Shown: piece after piece, positions 40,004-48,464 of the stretch
Numbering within the stretch: position 1 is the stretch's first letter
Layout: the number at the start of each line of letters is the position of its first letter
Origin: Bacillus sp. ISL-7
GTDB taxonomy: Bacteria; Bacillota; Bacilli; Bacillales_B; DSM-18226
Assembly (NCBI RefSeq): GCF_018613065.1
Contig: NZ_JAGGQW010000034.1
Coordinates: 124,001-188,000 of the forward strand
Direction of reading: 5' to 3'
Length of the DNA stretch: 64,000 nt
The notes under the pieces: generated by a model
Told to the model about the DNA's origin: nothing
The model's database searches: none
What the model saw: only the letters and a program-made list of their open reading frames with translations
Translations under genes and position numbers: made by a program

Positions 40004-41539
40004 ATGGAATATGTAATTGAAATGCTAAACATCCGTAAAGAGTTTAATGGCTTCGTTGCGAATGATAACATAACCCTTCAATTAAAAAAGGGTGAAATCC
40101 ATGCCTTGCTTGGAGAAAATGGTGCAGGAAAATCAACCTTGATGAATGTTCTATTTGGTTTATATCAGCCAGAACAAGGTGAAATCCGTGTTAAAGGGAA
40201 ACCGGTTAACATTGCAAACCCTAATATCGCTAATGATCTTGGAATTGGAATGGTCCATCAGCACTTTATGTTGGTCGATACCTTCACTGTCACTGAAAAT
40301 ATTATCCTTGGTAGAGAAATAACCTCAGCTGGTCGAATTGATTTAAAAAAGGCTGAACAACAAGTTCGTGAAATTTCAGAGCGCTATGGTCTAGCGGTTG
40401 ACCCGCAAGCAAAAATATCCGATATTTCAGTGGGGATGCAGCAACGGGTTGAAATCTTAAAAACACTCTATCGTGGGGCAGAAATTCTTATTTTTGATGA
40501 ACCTACAGCCGTATTAACACCACAAGAGATTAAAGAATTAATCCAAATTATGAAAACGCTTATTAAAGAAGGAAAATCTATTATTCTCATAACCCATAAA
40601 CTTAAAGAGATTATGGAAGTTTCAGACCGTTGTACCGTCATTCGTAAAGGTAAGGGGATTGGAACTGTAACCGTAAGCGAAACAAACCCTAATGAACTTG
40701 CGAGCCTAATGGTTGGACGTGAGGTTGTCTTTAAAACGGATAAAAAGGAAGCAACCCCAAAACAAGAAATACTTGAAATCAAGGATTTAGTTGTTAAAGA
40801 CCCTCGTGGTGTTATGGTTGTTAATGGTCTTAATCTTTCTATCCGTGCTGGGGAGATTGTCGGAATCGCTGGAGTTGATGGAAATGGACAATCTGAATTT
40901 ATTGAAGCAATTACAGGATTACGTAAAGCTGAAACGGGCAGTGTAAAATTAAACGGCAAAGAATTGATCAATCATACTCCAAGGCAAATTACTGAATCGG
41001 GCGTAGGCCATATTCCTCAGGATCGCCACAAGCACGGGTTAGTATTGAATTTCCCAATTGGAGAGAACATGGTTTTACAAACGTATAATAAAAAGCCATT
41101 CTCAAAGAACGGAATCTTAAACTTTAGTGAAATCTATAAAAAGGCTAAATCGCTAATAAGTGAGTTTGATGTTCGTACACCAAGTGAATACACATTGGCA
41201 CGTGCCCTTTCTGGTGGTAATCAACAAAAGGCGATTATTGGACGTGAAATAGACCGTAACCCTGACCTACTCATTGCGGCACAGCCAACTCGCGGATTGG
41301 ATGTTGGGGCAATTGAATTCATTCATAAGCGCTTAATCGAGCAGCGCGATAATGGGAAAGGTGTCTTGCTTGTATCCTTTGAATTGGATGAAATTATGAA
41401 TGTTAGTGACCGTATTGCGGTTATTTATGAGGGGAAAATCGTGGCTGTTGTTAATCCAAAGGAAACGACTGAGCAGGAACTTGGATTGTTGATGGCTGGA
41501 TCGAATAGAAAGGAAGCGGGTGAACAAAACCATGTCTAA
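40004..41539 (+). CDS. nupO: Nucleoside ABC importer, double ATPase subunit
   Basis: A 511-residue protein with two ABC domains in tandem, as in ribose- and nucleoside-type importers. The first has Walker A GENGAGKSTLM (near 39), signature SVGMQQRVEI and Walker B ILIFDEPTAVLTP. The second has a modified P-loop GVDGNGQSEFI and signature LSGGNQQKAIIGRE, the usual asymmetry of the family. It powers uptake through NupP and NupQ, and overlaps nupP by 8 bases. Confidence 0.93.
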   Translation: MEYVIEMLNIRKEFNGFVANDNITLQLKKGEIHALLGENGAGKSTLMNVLFGLYQPEQGEIRVKGKPVNIANPNIANDLGIGMVHQHFMLVDTFTVTENIILGREITSAGRIDLKKAEQQVREISERYGLAVDPQAKISDISVGMQQRVEILKTLYRGAEILIFDEPTAVLTPQEIKELIQIMKTLIKEGKSIILITHKLKEIMEVSDRCTVIRKGKGIGTVTVSETNPNELASLMVGREVVFKTDKKEATPKQEILEIKDLVVKDPRGVMVVNGLNLSIRAGEIVGIAGVDGNGQSEFIEAITGLRKAETGSVKLNGKELINHTPRQITESGVGHIPQDRHKHGLVLNFPIGENMVLQTYNKKPFSKNGILNFSEIYKKAKSLISEFDVRTPSEYTLARALSGGNQQKAIIGREIDRNPDLLIAAQPTRGLDVGAIEFIHKRLIEQRDNGKGVLLVSFELDEIMNVSDRIAVIYEGKIVAVVNPKETTEQELGLLMAGSNRKEAGEQNHV

Positions 41540-42578
41540 ACGGTTTAAAAGTATTTTAACACCAATTATTGCTGTTTTATTAGGCATCATTGTTGGAACA
41601 ATTATCATGTTATTTAGTGGGTACAATCCAATTGCGGCCTTTACTGCACTATGGAATGGCGCATTTGGAGATATCTATTATATCGGGGAAGTAGTAAGAC
41701 AGTTTACCCCATATATTTTAGCCGGATTAGCTGTTGCTTTTGCTTTCCGAGTGGGCTTATTTAATATCGGGGTTGAGGGGCAATTCTTAGTAGGATGGCT
41801 TGCAGCGGTTTGGGTAGGGGTAGCTTTTGACCTGCCGCGTATTATTCATTTACCACTTGCTATCTTAGCGTCCATAGTTGCAGGTGCGCTTTGGGCATTT
41901 ATTCCTGGTCTATTAAAAGCACGTTTTCGTGTGCATGAAGTAATTGTAACCATTATGATGAACTATATAGCCTTACATGTATCGAATTATCTTATTCGTA
42001 ATGTAATCACAAATCATGGGGACAATTCAGGTCCTATTCATAAATCAGCAACATTACGATCTGGCTGGTTGGAAAGTCTAACTGACTATTCAAGACTTCA
42101 CTGGGGTATTATTCTTGCTATTATATCTTGTTTTATAATGTGGTTCTTATTAGAAAGAACAACAAGAGGGTTTGAATTAAGGTCAGTAGGTTTTAATCAA
42201 CATGCCGCACAATATGCGGGCATGAATGTTAATAGAAATATTATCCTTTCAATGGTTATTTCCGGAGCCTTTGCTGGATTAGCTGGTGCTATGGAAGGAC
42301 TAGGAACATTCGAATATGACGCTGTAAAGGGTGGATTCTCAGGCGTTGGTTTCGACGGAATTGCTGTTGCATTACTAGGTGGTAATACTGCTCTAGGTGT
42401 ATTTTTCTCAGCGATACTATTTGGTGTTCTAAAAGTAGGAGCACTAAACATGCCGCTTGAAGCTGGAGTACCAAATGAATTAGTTGATATCATTATTGCG
42501 TTAATCGTATTCTTTGTTGCATCAAGCTATATAATAAGAGTATTTCTTGACCGATTCAGTAAGAAGGAGGTGAAGTAA
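41532..42578 (+). CDS. nupP: Nucleoside ABC importer permease NupP
   Basis: A BPD_transp_2 permease of 348 residues with about eight to ten membrane segments. GLFNIGVEGQFLVGWLAAVW and the later GVGFDGIAVALLGGNTALG are typical of BmpD/YufP-type permeases. I take ATG 41532 (MSKRFKSILTPI) within the nupO end rather than the GTG at 41520. One base separates its stop from the TTG of nupQ, so translation is coupled. Confidence 0.92.
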   Translation: MSKRFKSILTPIIAVLLGIIVGTIIMLFSGYNPIAAFTALWNGAFGDIYYIGEVVRQFTPYILAGLAVAFAFRVGLFNIGVEGQFLVGWLAAVWVGVAFDLPRIIHLPLAILASIVAGALWAFIPGLLKARFRVHEVIVTIMMNYIALHVSNYLIRNVITNHGDNSGPIHKSATLRSGWLESLTDYSRLHWGIILAIISCFIMWFLLERTTRGFELRSVGFNQHAAQYAGMNVNRNIILSMVISGAFAGLAGAMEGLGTFEYDAVKGGFSGVGFDGIAVALLGGNTALGVFFSAILFGVLKVGALNMPLEAGVPNELVDIIIALIVFFVASSYIIRVFLDRFSKKEVK

Positions 42579-42579
42579 G

Positions 42580-43539
42580 TTGAGTTTAATGGATATTTTA
42601 ATCATTCTTATTCCATCCACTTTATTATGGGCTGCTCCTCTTGTCTTCACTGCATTAGGCGGTATTTTCTCGGAGCGTTCTGGGGTAGTTAATATTGGAC
42701 TTGAAGGTTTAATGGTAATTGGGGCATTTTCGGCGATCGTATTTAACTTAACTACATTTGATACATTTGGCAGTGCTACACCTTGGATAGCATTATTAAT
42801 AGCAATGGCTGCAGGAGCAATCTTTTCCTTATTACACGCGGTTGCGGCAATTACCTTCCGGGCGGACCATACGGTTTCCGGTGTGGCAATAAACTTACTC
42901 GCAACAGGACTTACCCTTTTTCTTGTAAAGCTCATTTATGATAAAGGTGAAACTGGAATTATCAGTAAGGGGTTTAGCAAAATTGATATTCCTGTTTTAA
43001 AGGATATTCCTGTAATCGGTAAAATCTTCTTCCAAAATACGTATTGGACATCGTTTCTAGCAATTTTGGTTGCCATTTTAGTATGGTTTATTGTTACCAA
43101 AACACCATTTGGTCTCCGCCTTCGCTCAGTCGGTGAACATCCGATGGCGGCAGACACAATGGGTATAAATGTCACCAAAATGCGTTATTTGGGTGTCATC
43201 CTTTCCGGAGCTCTTGGTGGTCTCGGTGGTGGAGTTTATGCACAATCTATTACGTCTAACTTCAGCCACTCGACAATCAGTGGTCAAGGTTTCATGGCGT
43301 TAGCCGCAATGATTTTCGGTAAATGGCATCCACTTGGTGCATTAGGTGCTGCAATCTTCTTCGGTTTCGCGCAAAGTATCAGTATCATAGGATCAAGTTT
43401 ACCTTTCTTAAAGGAAATTCCAAATGTATACTTGTTAATTGCTCCATATGTGTTAACCATATTAGCTTTAACTGGATTTATCGGTCGTGCCGATGCACCA
43501 AAAGCTAGTGGAACCCACTACATCAAAGGTAATCGATAA
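42580..43539 (+). CDS. nupQ: Nucleoside ABC importer permease NupQ
   Basis: The second permease, 319 residues, with a similar fold: FTALGGIFSERSGVVNIGLE near the N-terminus and GQGFMALAAMIFGKWHPLGA near 230. It forms the membrane channel together with NupP. A TTG start at 42580 is supported by a strong AAGGAGGTGA six bases upstream. A strong terminator follows and ends the operon. Confidence 0.92.
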   Translation: MSLMDILIILIPSTLLWAAPLVFTALGGIFSERSGVVNIGLEGLMVIGAFSAIVFNLTTFDTFGSATPWIALLIAMAAGAIFSLLHAVAAITFRADHTVSGVAINLLATGLTLFLVKLIYDKGETGIISKGFSKIDIPVLKDIPVIGKIFFQNTYWTSFLAILVAILVWFIVTKTPFGLRLRSVGEHPMAADTMGINVTKMRYLGVILSGALGGLGGGVYAQSITSNFSHSTISGQGFMALAAMIFGKWHPLGALGAAIFFGFAQSISIIGSSLPFLKEIPNVYLLIAPYVLTILALTGFIGRADAPKASGTHYIKGNR

Positions 43540-43546
43540 TAGGTTG

Positions 43547-43588
43547 AAAAAAGAACCCCTGATTTTCTTTCAGAGGTTCTTTTTTTTG
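43547..43588 (+). terminator. Intrinsic terminator after nupQ
   Basis: AAAGAACCCCTGA and TCAGAGGTTCTTT form a long stem with one mismatch, ending in a run of T. Confidence 0.88.
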
Positions 43589-43732
43589 AAACAAAGAGTA
43601 TTTGCTTGTAATGACCAAGCATGTCAAATTATAGTAATAAGTAGTATAGGTTTTATTACAAAGGAAAAGATATAAAGAAAAATGTTTACATATTGTTAAG
43701 TATGATCTTTGAACAGTTAAGGAGGAATGTAA

Positions 43733-45013
43733 ATGGCCACTGCTACAGAAAAAATAACACAACTTAATGGGTATAAACTACACTTTATACCAACAGAAAA
43801 ATATAAAACGAATACATTGATTTGGAAGATGAAAGCACCATTAACAAAGGAGGATGTCACCAAACGCGCTCTTCTTCCTCAAGTATTGCAAAGCAGCACT
43901 AAAAAGTATCCTACAACCACGGCACTTCGGTCGTATCTCGATGAGTTATATGGTGCCACCTTTTTTGTAGACCTCTCGAAAAAAGGTGAAAACCATATAA
44001 TGAGTTTCTCCATCGAAATTGCCAATGAAAAATTCTTAAATGATCCTAGCCCATTATTAAAAAAAGGGTTTGAATTGTTAGCCGAAATATTAACCAATCC
44101 AAATATTCAGGGTAATGCATTTGACCATGATACTGTAGAAAAAGAGAAGCGGACACAAAAACAAAGGATCCAATCAGTTTTTGACGATAAAATGCGCTAC
44201 TCGAATGTCCGACTAATACAAGAAATGTGTAAAGGTGAACCTTATGCCTTAGAGGTTAATGGAGATGCGGCAGATGTAGAAGCCATTACACCTGAGAATC
44301 TATATGAATATTACAAAAACGCTTTTTTAAATGATGAAATGGATTTATATATCATCGGGGATGTAAACGAAGAAGAGGTAAAGAATTATGCTGCTGAACT
44401 TTTACATTTTGAGGGCAGAAAACCGAAAAAGTTAGTACCACAGGAAATAAACCGAAAAAGTCAGGTACAGGAAATAAAAGAAGAACAAGATGTAAAACAA
44501 GGTAAATTAAATATTGGTTATCGGACAAATATCGTCTATGGAGACCCAGAATATTTTGCCTTGCAGGTGTTTAACGGAATTTTTGGGGGGTTTTCGCATT
44601 CCAAATTATTTATTAATGTACGGGAAAAAGCAAGCCTTGCTTATTATGCGGCGAGCCGTCTTGAAAGTCACAAAGGCTTGATGATGGTTATGTCAGGCAT
44701 TGATTTAAAGAATTATGACCAGGCAGTTGGAATTATTCATGATCAATTAGAGGCAATGAAAAATGGTGATTTCACAGACCAAGAACTCGTACAAACCAAG
44801 GCAGTGATTCAAAATCAAATTCTTGAGACGATAGACACATCAAGAGGACTTACGGAAATTCTATATCATAACGTCGTGGCCGATGCAAATATTAATTTGG
44901 ATACATGGCTGCAAGAAATGCAAAAAGTAACGAAAGAAGAAATTGTAGAAGTTGCAAAAAAAATCGTAATTGATACCATATACTTCTTAACTGGAACGGA
45001 GGCGGGCAAATAG
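43733..45013 (+). CDS. ymfF: YmfF, M16-like protein without zinc motif, EF-P modification locus
   Basis: A 426-residue M16 (MPP-like) protein. No HxxEH is present in the N-terminal part, where RSYLDELYGATFFVDLSKKG occupies the equivalent stretch, so it is probably the non-catalytic partner of YmfH. B. subtilis YmfF and YmfH are reported to be needed for 5-aminopentanol modification of elongation factor P. AAGGAGGAA precedes the ATG. Its stop directly abuts the ymfH start, which supports a heterodimer made from one mRNA. Confidence 0.9.
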   Translation: MATATEKITQLNGYKLHFIPTEKYKTNTLIWKMKAPLTKEDVTKRALLPQVLQSSTKKYPTTTALRSYLDELYGATFFVDLSKKGENHIMSFSIEIANEKFLNDPSPLLKKGFELLAEILTNPNIQGNAFDHDTVEKEKRTQKQRIQSVFDDKMRYSNVRLIQEMCKGEPYALEVNGDAADVEAITPENLYEYYKNAFLNDEMDLYIIGDVNEEEVKNYAAELLHFEGRKPKKLVPQEINRKSQVQEIKEEQDVKQGKLNIGYRTNIVYGDPEYFALQVFNGIFGGFSHSKLFINVREKASLAYYAASRLESHKGLMMVMSGIDLKNYDQAVGIIHDQLEAMKNGDFTDQELVQTKAVIQNQILETIDTSRGLTEILYHNVVADANINLDTWLQEMQKVTKEEIVEVAKKIVIDTIYFLTGTEAGK

Positions 45014-46306
45014 ATGGAGAAAATAACTTTTGACCAGCTTCAGGAAGAGCTTTATCATGAAAAACTAGCCAATGGACTAAATGTATATATCTTGCCTAAA
45101 AAGGGTTTTAATAAAACCTTTGCTACCTTTACGACGAAATATGGTTCTGTTGATAATACATTTGTTCCATTAGGAAAAGAGGAGTATGTTAAAGTACCAG
45201 ACGGCATAGCTCACTTTTTAGAACATAAGCTTTTTGAAAAGGAAGACGGTGATGTTTTCCAGCAATTTAGCCGTCAAGGGGCATCCGCAAATGCTTTTAC
45301 CTCCTTTACACGGACTGCTTATTTATTTTCAAGCACCTCTGAAGTTGAAAAGAACCTTGAAACACTCGTTGATTTTGTTCAGGATCCTTATTTTTCAGAA
45401 AAAACGGTCGAAAAAGAAAAAGGGATTATTGGGCAAGAAATCACAATGTATGATGATAATGCAGATTGGCGCTTATACTTTGGATTAATCCAAAATCTAT
45501 ATCAGAATCATCCAGTTAAGATTGATATAGCAGGTACAATTGAGTCTATTTCACATATTACAAAAGATTGGCTATATGAATGCTATAACACCTTCTATCA
45601 CCCGAGCAACATGCTGTTATTTATTGTTGGCCCAGTGGACCCCAACAGTTTCATGAACCAAGTGAAAGAAAATCAAGCAAAAAAAGAATACAAGGATATG
45701 CCTGAAATCAAGCGGAAATTTGAAACAGAACCACCACAAGCAGCCGAAAAGAAACAAGTACTTGAAATGAATGTTCAAACGTCAAAATGCTTACTAGGTA
45801 TTAAAGCACTTCATATCGACCAAACAGGCGATGAATTGCTTAAAAATGAATTAACAATGAATGTTTTACTGGATCTATTGTTTGGAAAAAGCTCAGAAAA
45901 TTATAATCAGTTGTATAATGAAGGTTTAATTGATGAAACCTTTTCCTTTGATTACACGCAGGAACAAGGCTTTGGGTTTGCGATGATTGGCGGGGATACA
46001 GGTGAACCTGATAAGCTGGCTGAAACACTAGAAAAAATGCTTTTGAAGGCTAAAAGCCAAATGATCTTTGATGAAGAGCAATTGGAAAGAGCGAAAAGAA
46101 AGAAGATAGGTGCATTTCTACGAGCGATCAATTCACCTGAATATATCGCAAATCAATTTACTCGCTATGCATTTAATGATATGAATCTTTTTGATGTTGT
46201 TCCAACACTTGAAAAAATCACCTTAAACGATGTGCAATCACTAGCATCTCAGGTGATCTCGGAAGAACGCTTTTCAGTTTGCCAAGTAGTTCCAAAGAAA
46301 AAATAG
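45014..46306 (+). CDS. ymfH: YmfH, M16 zinc peptidase, EF-P modification locus
   Basis: A 430-residue M16 peptidase with an intact HFLEH zinc motif at residues 67-71 and a Glu-rich third-ligand region (EKEKGIIGQEITMYDDN) about 75 residues later. It is paired with YmfF in the manner of two-subunit M16 proteases. Published B. subtilis work links the pair to EF-P maturation, though the substrate of the peptidase is not evident from sequence. Starts directly after the ymfF stop. Confidence 0.91.
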   Translation: MEKITFDQLQEELYHEKLANGLNVYILPKKGFNKTFATFTTKYGSVDNTFVPLGKEEYVKVPDGIAHFLEHKLFEKEDGDVFQQFSRQGASANAFTSFTRTAYLFSSTSEVEKNLETLVDFVQDPYFSEKTVEKEKGIIGQEITMYDDNADWRLYFGLIQNLYQNHPVKIDIAGTIESISHITKDWLYECYNTFYHPSNMLLFIVGPVDPNSFMNQVKENQAKKEYKDMPEIKRKFETEPPQAAEKKQVLEMNVQTSKCLLGIKALHIDQTGDELLKNELTMNVLLDLLFGKSSENYNQLYNEGLIDETFSFDYTQEQGFGFAMIGGDTGEPDKLAETLEKMLLKAKSQMIFDEEQLERAKRKKIGAFLRAINSPEYIANQFTRYAFNDMNLFDVVPTLEKITLNDVQSLASQVISEERFSVCQVVPKKK

Positions 46307-46314
46307 AAAAGTGA

Positions 46315-46339
46315 GGCGTCGTAACACGGCGCTTTTTCT
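46315..46339 (+). terminator. Weak terminator after ymfH
   Basis: GCGTCG and CGGCGC form a 6-bp stem (one T-G) with a 5-nt loop, then TTTTTCTT. Confidence 0.6.
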
Positions 46340-46377
46340 TCGTATAAAAGTTTTTTTATTAGAGAGAGAGTGAAGAA

Positions 46378-47097
46378 ATGAAATATGCACTGATCACTGG
46401 GGCAAGTGGTGGAATAGGACAAGCCATTGCGCTTAAACTCGCTGAAAAAGGCTATCATTTGTATCTGCATTATAATAAAAATGAACAATCGATTCGAGAC
46501 CTAATCGAAAAACTGCAGCCATACGGTGGAGAGTATATTCCTATCCAAGCAGACTTTGGCGGTCCTAATGGATATAAGAAAGTCTACTCTGAGGTTTTTT
46601 CGCTAGACGCCATCATCCATTGCGGTGGAATCAGTCAATATGGACTTCTTATTGATTTGCAACAGTCTGAAGCAGAGGCATTAATGAATGTTCACGTACT
46701 AAATCCATTAATGCTGACCAAAGAGCTCCTGCCGAATTTACTTGTTAAAGGGAAAGGGAACATTGTCGTGATTACATCCATTTGGGGTCAAACAGGTGCG
46801 GCCTGTGAAGTGGCCTATTCTACCGCAAAGGGTGCACAAATTGCCTTTGTAAAGGCATTAAGTAAAGAATTAGCAATGAATGGCATTCGCGTTAATGCGA
46901 TCGCCCCTGGTGCGATCGAGACACCAATGATGGAAAGTTTTTCACAAGAAGAGGTGGATCAGATTTCTTATGAGATACCTATGGGAAGACTTGGTCAGCC
47001 CGAAGAAATAGCAAGGAGTGTCGCTTTTTTGCTCTCAGATGAATCTTCCTATATGACAGGCCAAGTCCTTGCGTTAAATGGTGGCTGGTATACATAA
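46378..47097 (+). CDS. ymfI: YmfI, short-chain reductase completing EF-P modification
   Basis: A 239-residue short-chain dehydrogenase/reductase. The NAD(P)-binding TGASGGIGQAIALKLAEKG is at residue 7 onwards, the catalytic Ser in VVITSIWGQ, and YSTAKGAQIAF holds the Tyr-x3-Lys pair near 148-152. B. subtilis YmfI is the EF-P 5-aminopentanone reductase, which reduces the last intermediate to 5-aminopentanol. Directly follows ymfF and ymfH, its pathway partners. Confidence 0.9.
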   Translation: MKYALITGASGGIGQAIALKLAEKGYHLYLHYNKNEQSIRDLIEKLQPYGGEYIPIQADFGGPNGYKKVYSEVFSLDAIIHCGGISQYGLLIDLQQSEAEALMNVHVLNPLMLTKELLPNLLVKGKGNIVVITSIWGQTGAACEVAYSTAKGAQIAFVKALSKELAMNGIRVNAIAPGAIETPMMESFSQEEVDQISYEIPMGRLGQPEEIARSVAFLLSDESSYMTGQVLALNGGWYT

Positions 47098-47175
47098 AAT
47101 TCACAAGTTATTCATGTATAGTTCCTTTCACTTCATCGCAAAATAAACTTGTACTAATTTAAAGGAGGGAAAACA

Positions 47176-47433
47176 ATGTCTGTTTTAGATAACTGGAAAC
47201 AGTGGGAGGACTTTCTTGCTGATCGTCTTCACCATGCACAAAATGAAGGTATGAGTGAGGGAGCAATTAATAATCTTGCCTTTCAAATTGGTGATTATTT
47301 ATCAAGCCAAGTAGAGCCAAAAAACGAACAAGAAAGAATTCTTTCTGATCTTTGGTCTGTTGCTGATAAAGAAGAACAACAAGCTATTGCAAATATCATG
47401 GTTAAATTGATTCAAAATAATGGCGCCCGCTAA
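47176..47433 (+). CDS. ymfJ: DUF3243 protein YmfJ
   Basis: An 85-residue DUF3243 protein conserved at this place in Bacillus; its function is unknown. The sequence MSVLDNWKQWEDFLADRLHHAQNEGMS is amphipathic helical, with no signal or membrane segment. AAAGGAGGG at 47161-47169 gives the start. Its terminator stem starts two bases after the stop codon and is the place where the insertion relic described next has entered. Confidence 0.88.
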   Translation: MSVLDNWKQWEDFLADRLHHAQNEGMSEGAINNLAFQIGDYLSSQVEPKNEQERILSDLWSVADKEEQQAIANIMVKLIQNNGAR

Positions 47434-47531
47434 AAGAGAGGAGGTTTCTCCTCTCAGATTGTCGAGAAAGGGTATTTTTCTCGGCAATTTTTTATTCTCA
47501 GCATTTAATTATTCATTGTACCTGCTAATGG

Positions 47532-47680
47532 GTCTGTTGATTTCAGCTCCAGGCACTTCGCTTTCCGCGGGCGGTCCGGGGAGCCTCCTCGGCGCTAGTG
47601 CCTGCGGGGTCTCCCCAGCCCCGTCCTCCCGCAGGAGTCTGCGTCCCTTCCGCAGAAAGCAACAGGGAGGTAATCAACCT
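47532..47680. repeat. GC-rich miniature element piece inside the IS relic
   Basis: GTCTGTTGATTTC-GCTCCAGGCA at 47532-47555 and the GC-rich core (CTTTCCGCGGGCGG, GGGGAGCCTCCTCGGCGC, CCTCCCGCAGGAGTCTGCG) match the 4642-4824 element in inverse orientation. The inner start motif recurs inverted at 48170-48193 (22 of 24 positions), so these ends bracket the transposase remnant. The 138-codon open frame through this piece is not a gene. Confidence 0.7.
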
Positions 47681-47685
47681 AAAGA

Positions 47686-47732
47686 ATTGCAACACACTTT
47701 TTCTAGCCTTGCTAATTGTGTTGCAATCTTTT
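47686..47732 (+). terminator. Hairpin with T run inside the IS relic
   Basis: ATTGCAACACA (47686-47696) and TGTGTTGCAAT (47717-47727) form a perfect 11-bp stem with a 20-nt loop, then CTTTTT. It may act as a terminator downstream of ymfJ after the insertion. Confidence 0.5.
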
Positions 47733-47739
47733 TCATATT

Positions 47740-48169
47740 TTGGCAGGCTGCCGTAAGGACAGCCTGTTCGTTGCTTTCTTCAATCCCCGTAACCGGCTTA
47801 GGTAAGGAACAGAATCATGAACATTTCCAGGAGTAACATATACCTCGGTAATAATGTTAAATTTCATATCAGTAGTCCGGTGATCGAGATAACAAACATT
47901 TCCTGCTTATTTTCACGAGACATAAATCCACATTCAGGATCAGTGGTACTAACCCGAATTTCTTTAGTTTCCTTCACTTCTTCCCTTTCCTTTAACTGCT
48001 TTTTTCCGTGAGCTAATCTGTCCTCTTCTACGGCTTTATTCAATTCATCAAAATATTCACGAGTCTCTACTTCAATTTCTTGTTTTGTGAATTTATGTTT
48101 ATTAGCGTTAGCCTTTAAATGAGTAGAATCCGAAAATAAGACACGACCACCTACCATTTTGTGATTCAT
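47740..48169 (-). pseudogene. IS1182-family transposase fragment, frameshifted
   Basis: Reading leftwards from 48169, the frame gives GGRVLFSDSTHLKANANKHK and VSTTDPECGFMSRENKQ. Near 47903 a one-base change shifts the frame and the match continues as CYLDHRTTDMKFNIITEVYV and TPGNVHDSVPYLSRLRG before a stop near 47740. These are central blocks of IS1182-type DDE transposases as I remember them. Both the N-terminal and C-terminal parts are missing, so it is inactive. The right edge at 48170 is exactly where a miniature-element end begins. Confidence 0.78.
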
Positions 48170-48271
48170 TGCCTGGAGCGCAAATCAACAGACATGTTGC
48201 AAAGCCTATATATTAATAATATTATAATAAATTAACGCGGTGAATGGTTAAAGTTATTGTAGAAAATAAGA

Positions 48272-48324
48272 GGCTGTCGAAAGTTTCTCGACAGCCTGAG
48301 AGAGGAGGTTTCTCCTCTCTTTTT
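48272..48324 (+). terminator. Stacked hairpins ahead of ymfK
   Basis: AGGCTGTCGA..TCGACAGCCT (48271-48297), the inner part of the IS right end, is followed by the second copy of the GAGAGGAGG/CCTCTC stem with TTTTT. The second stem is the right-hand copy of the ymfJ terminator. Confidence 0.65.
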
Positions 48325-48464
48325 GTATGTATAAATCTATAAACTCCATTAAAGAAACGAATATCTGTGTTTTTACTTTCATCTTCATCCAAAATCATTT
48401 ATTATAGGGGTTAGATGCTGAAATGCAGAAAAGTGTCGAAACTTCTTTATAGGAGGTTTATATC

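Larger units (their letters stand above)
47435..48318. mobile_element. Decayed IS1182-type insertion in the ymfJ terminator
   Basis: The 20-base sequence at 47435-47454 (the palindromic ymfJ terminator stem, GAGAGGAGG..CCTCTC type) is repeated exactly at 48299-48318. Just inside are imperfect inverted ends: CAGATTGTCGAGAAA (47455-47469) and, on the opposite strand at 48319-48284, CAGGCTGTCGAGAAA with 13 of 15 matching if the flanking C is counted. Between them lie a frameshifted transposase piece and ends of the GC-rich miniature element. Full elements of this type are near 1.7-1.9 kb, so over half is gone. Confidence 0.72.

Noticed and set aside
40468..40971. 167-codon open frame on the - strand opposite nupO
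   Set aside because: Antisense shadow of a well-supported ABC ATPase gene, with no ribosome site and no domain.
47420..48011. Two + strand open frames of 138 and 64 codons between ymfJ and ymfK
   Set aside because: They run through the miniature-element core and the antisense of the transposase remnant; neither has a ribosome site or recognisable protein sequence.
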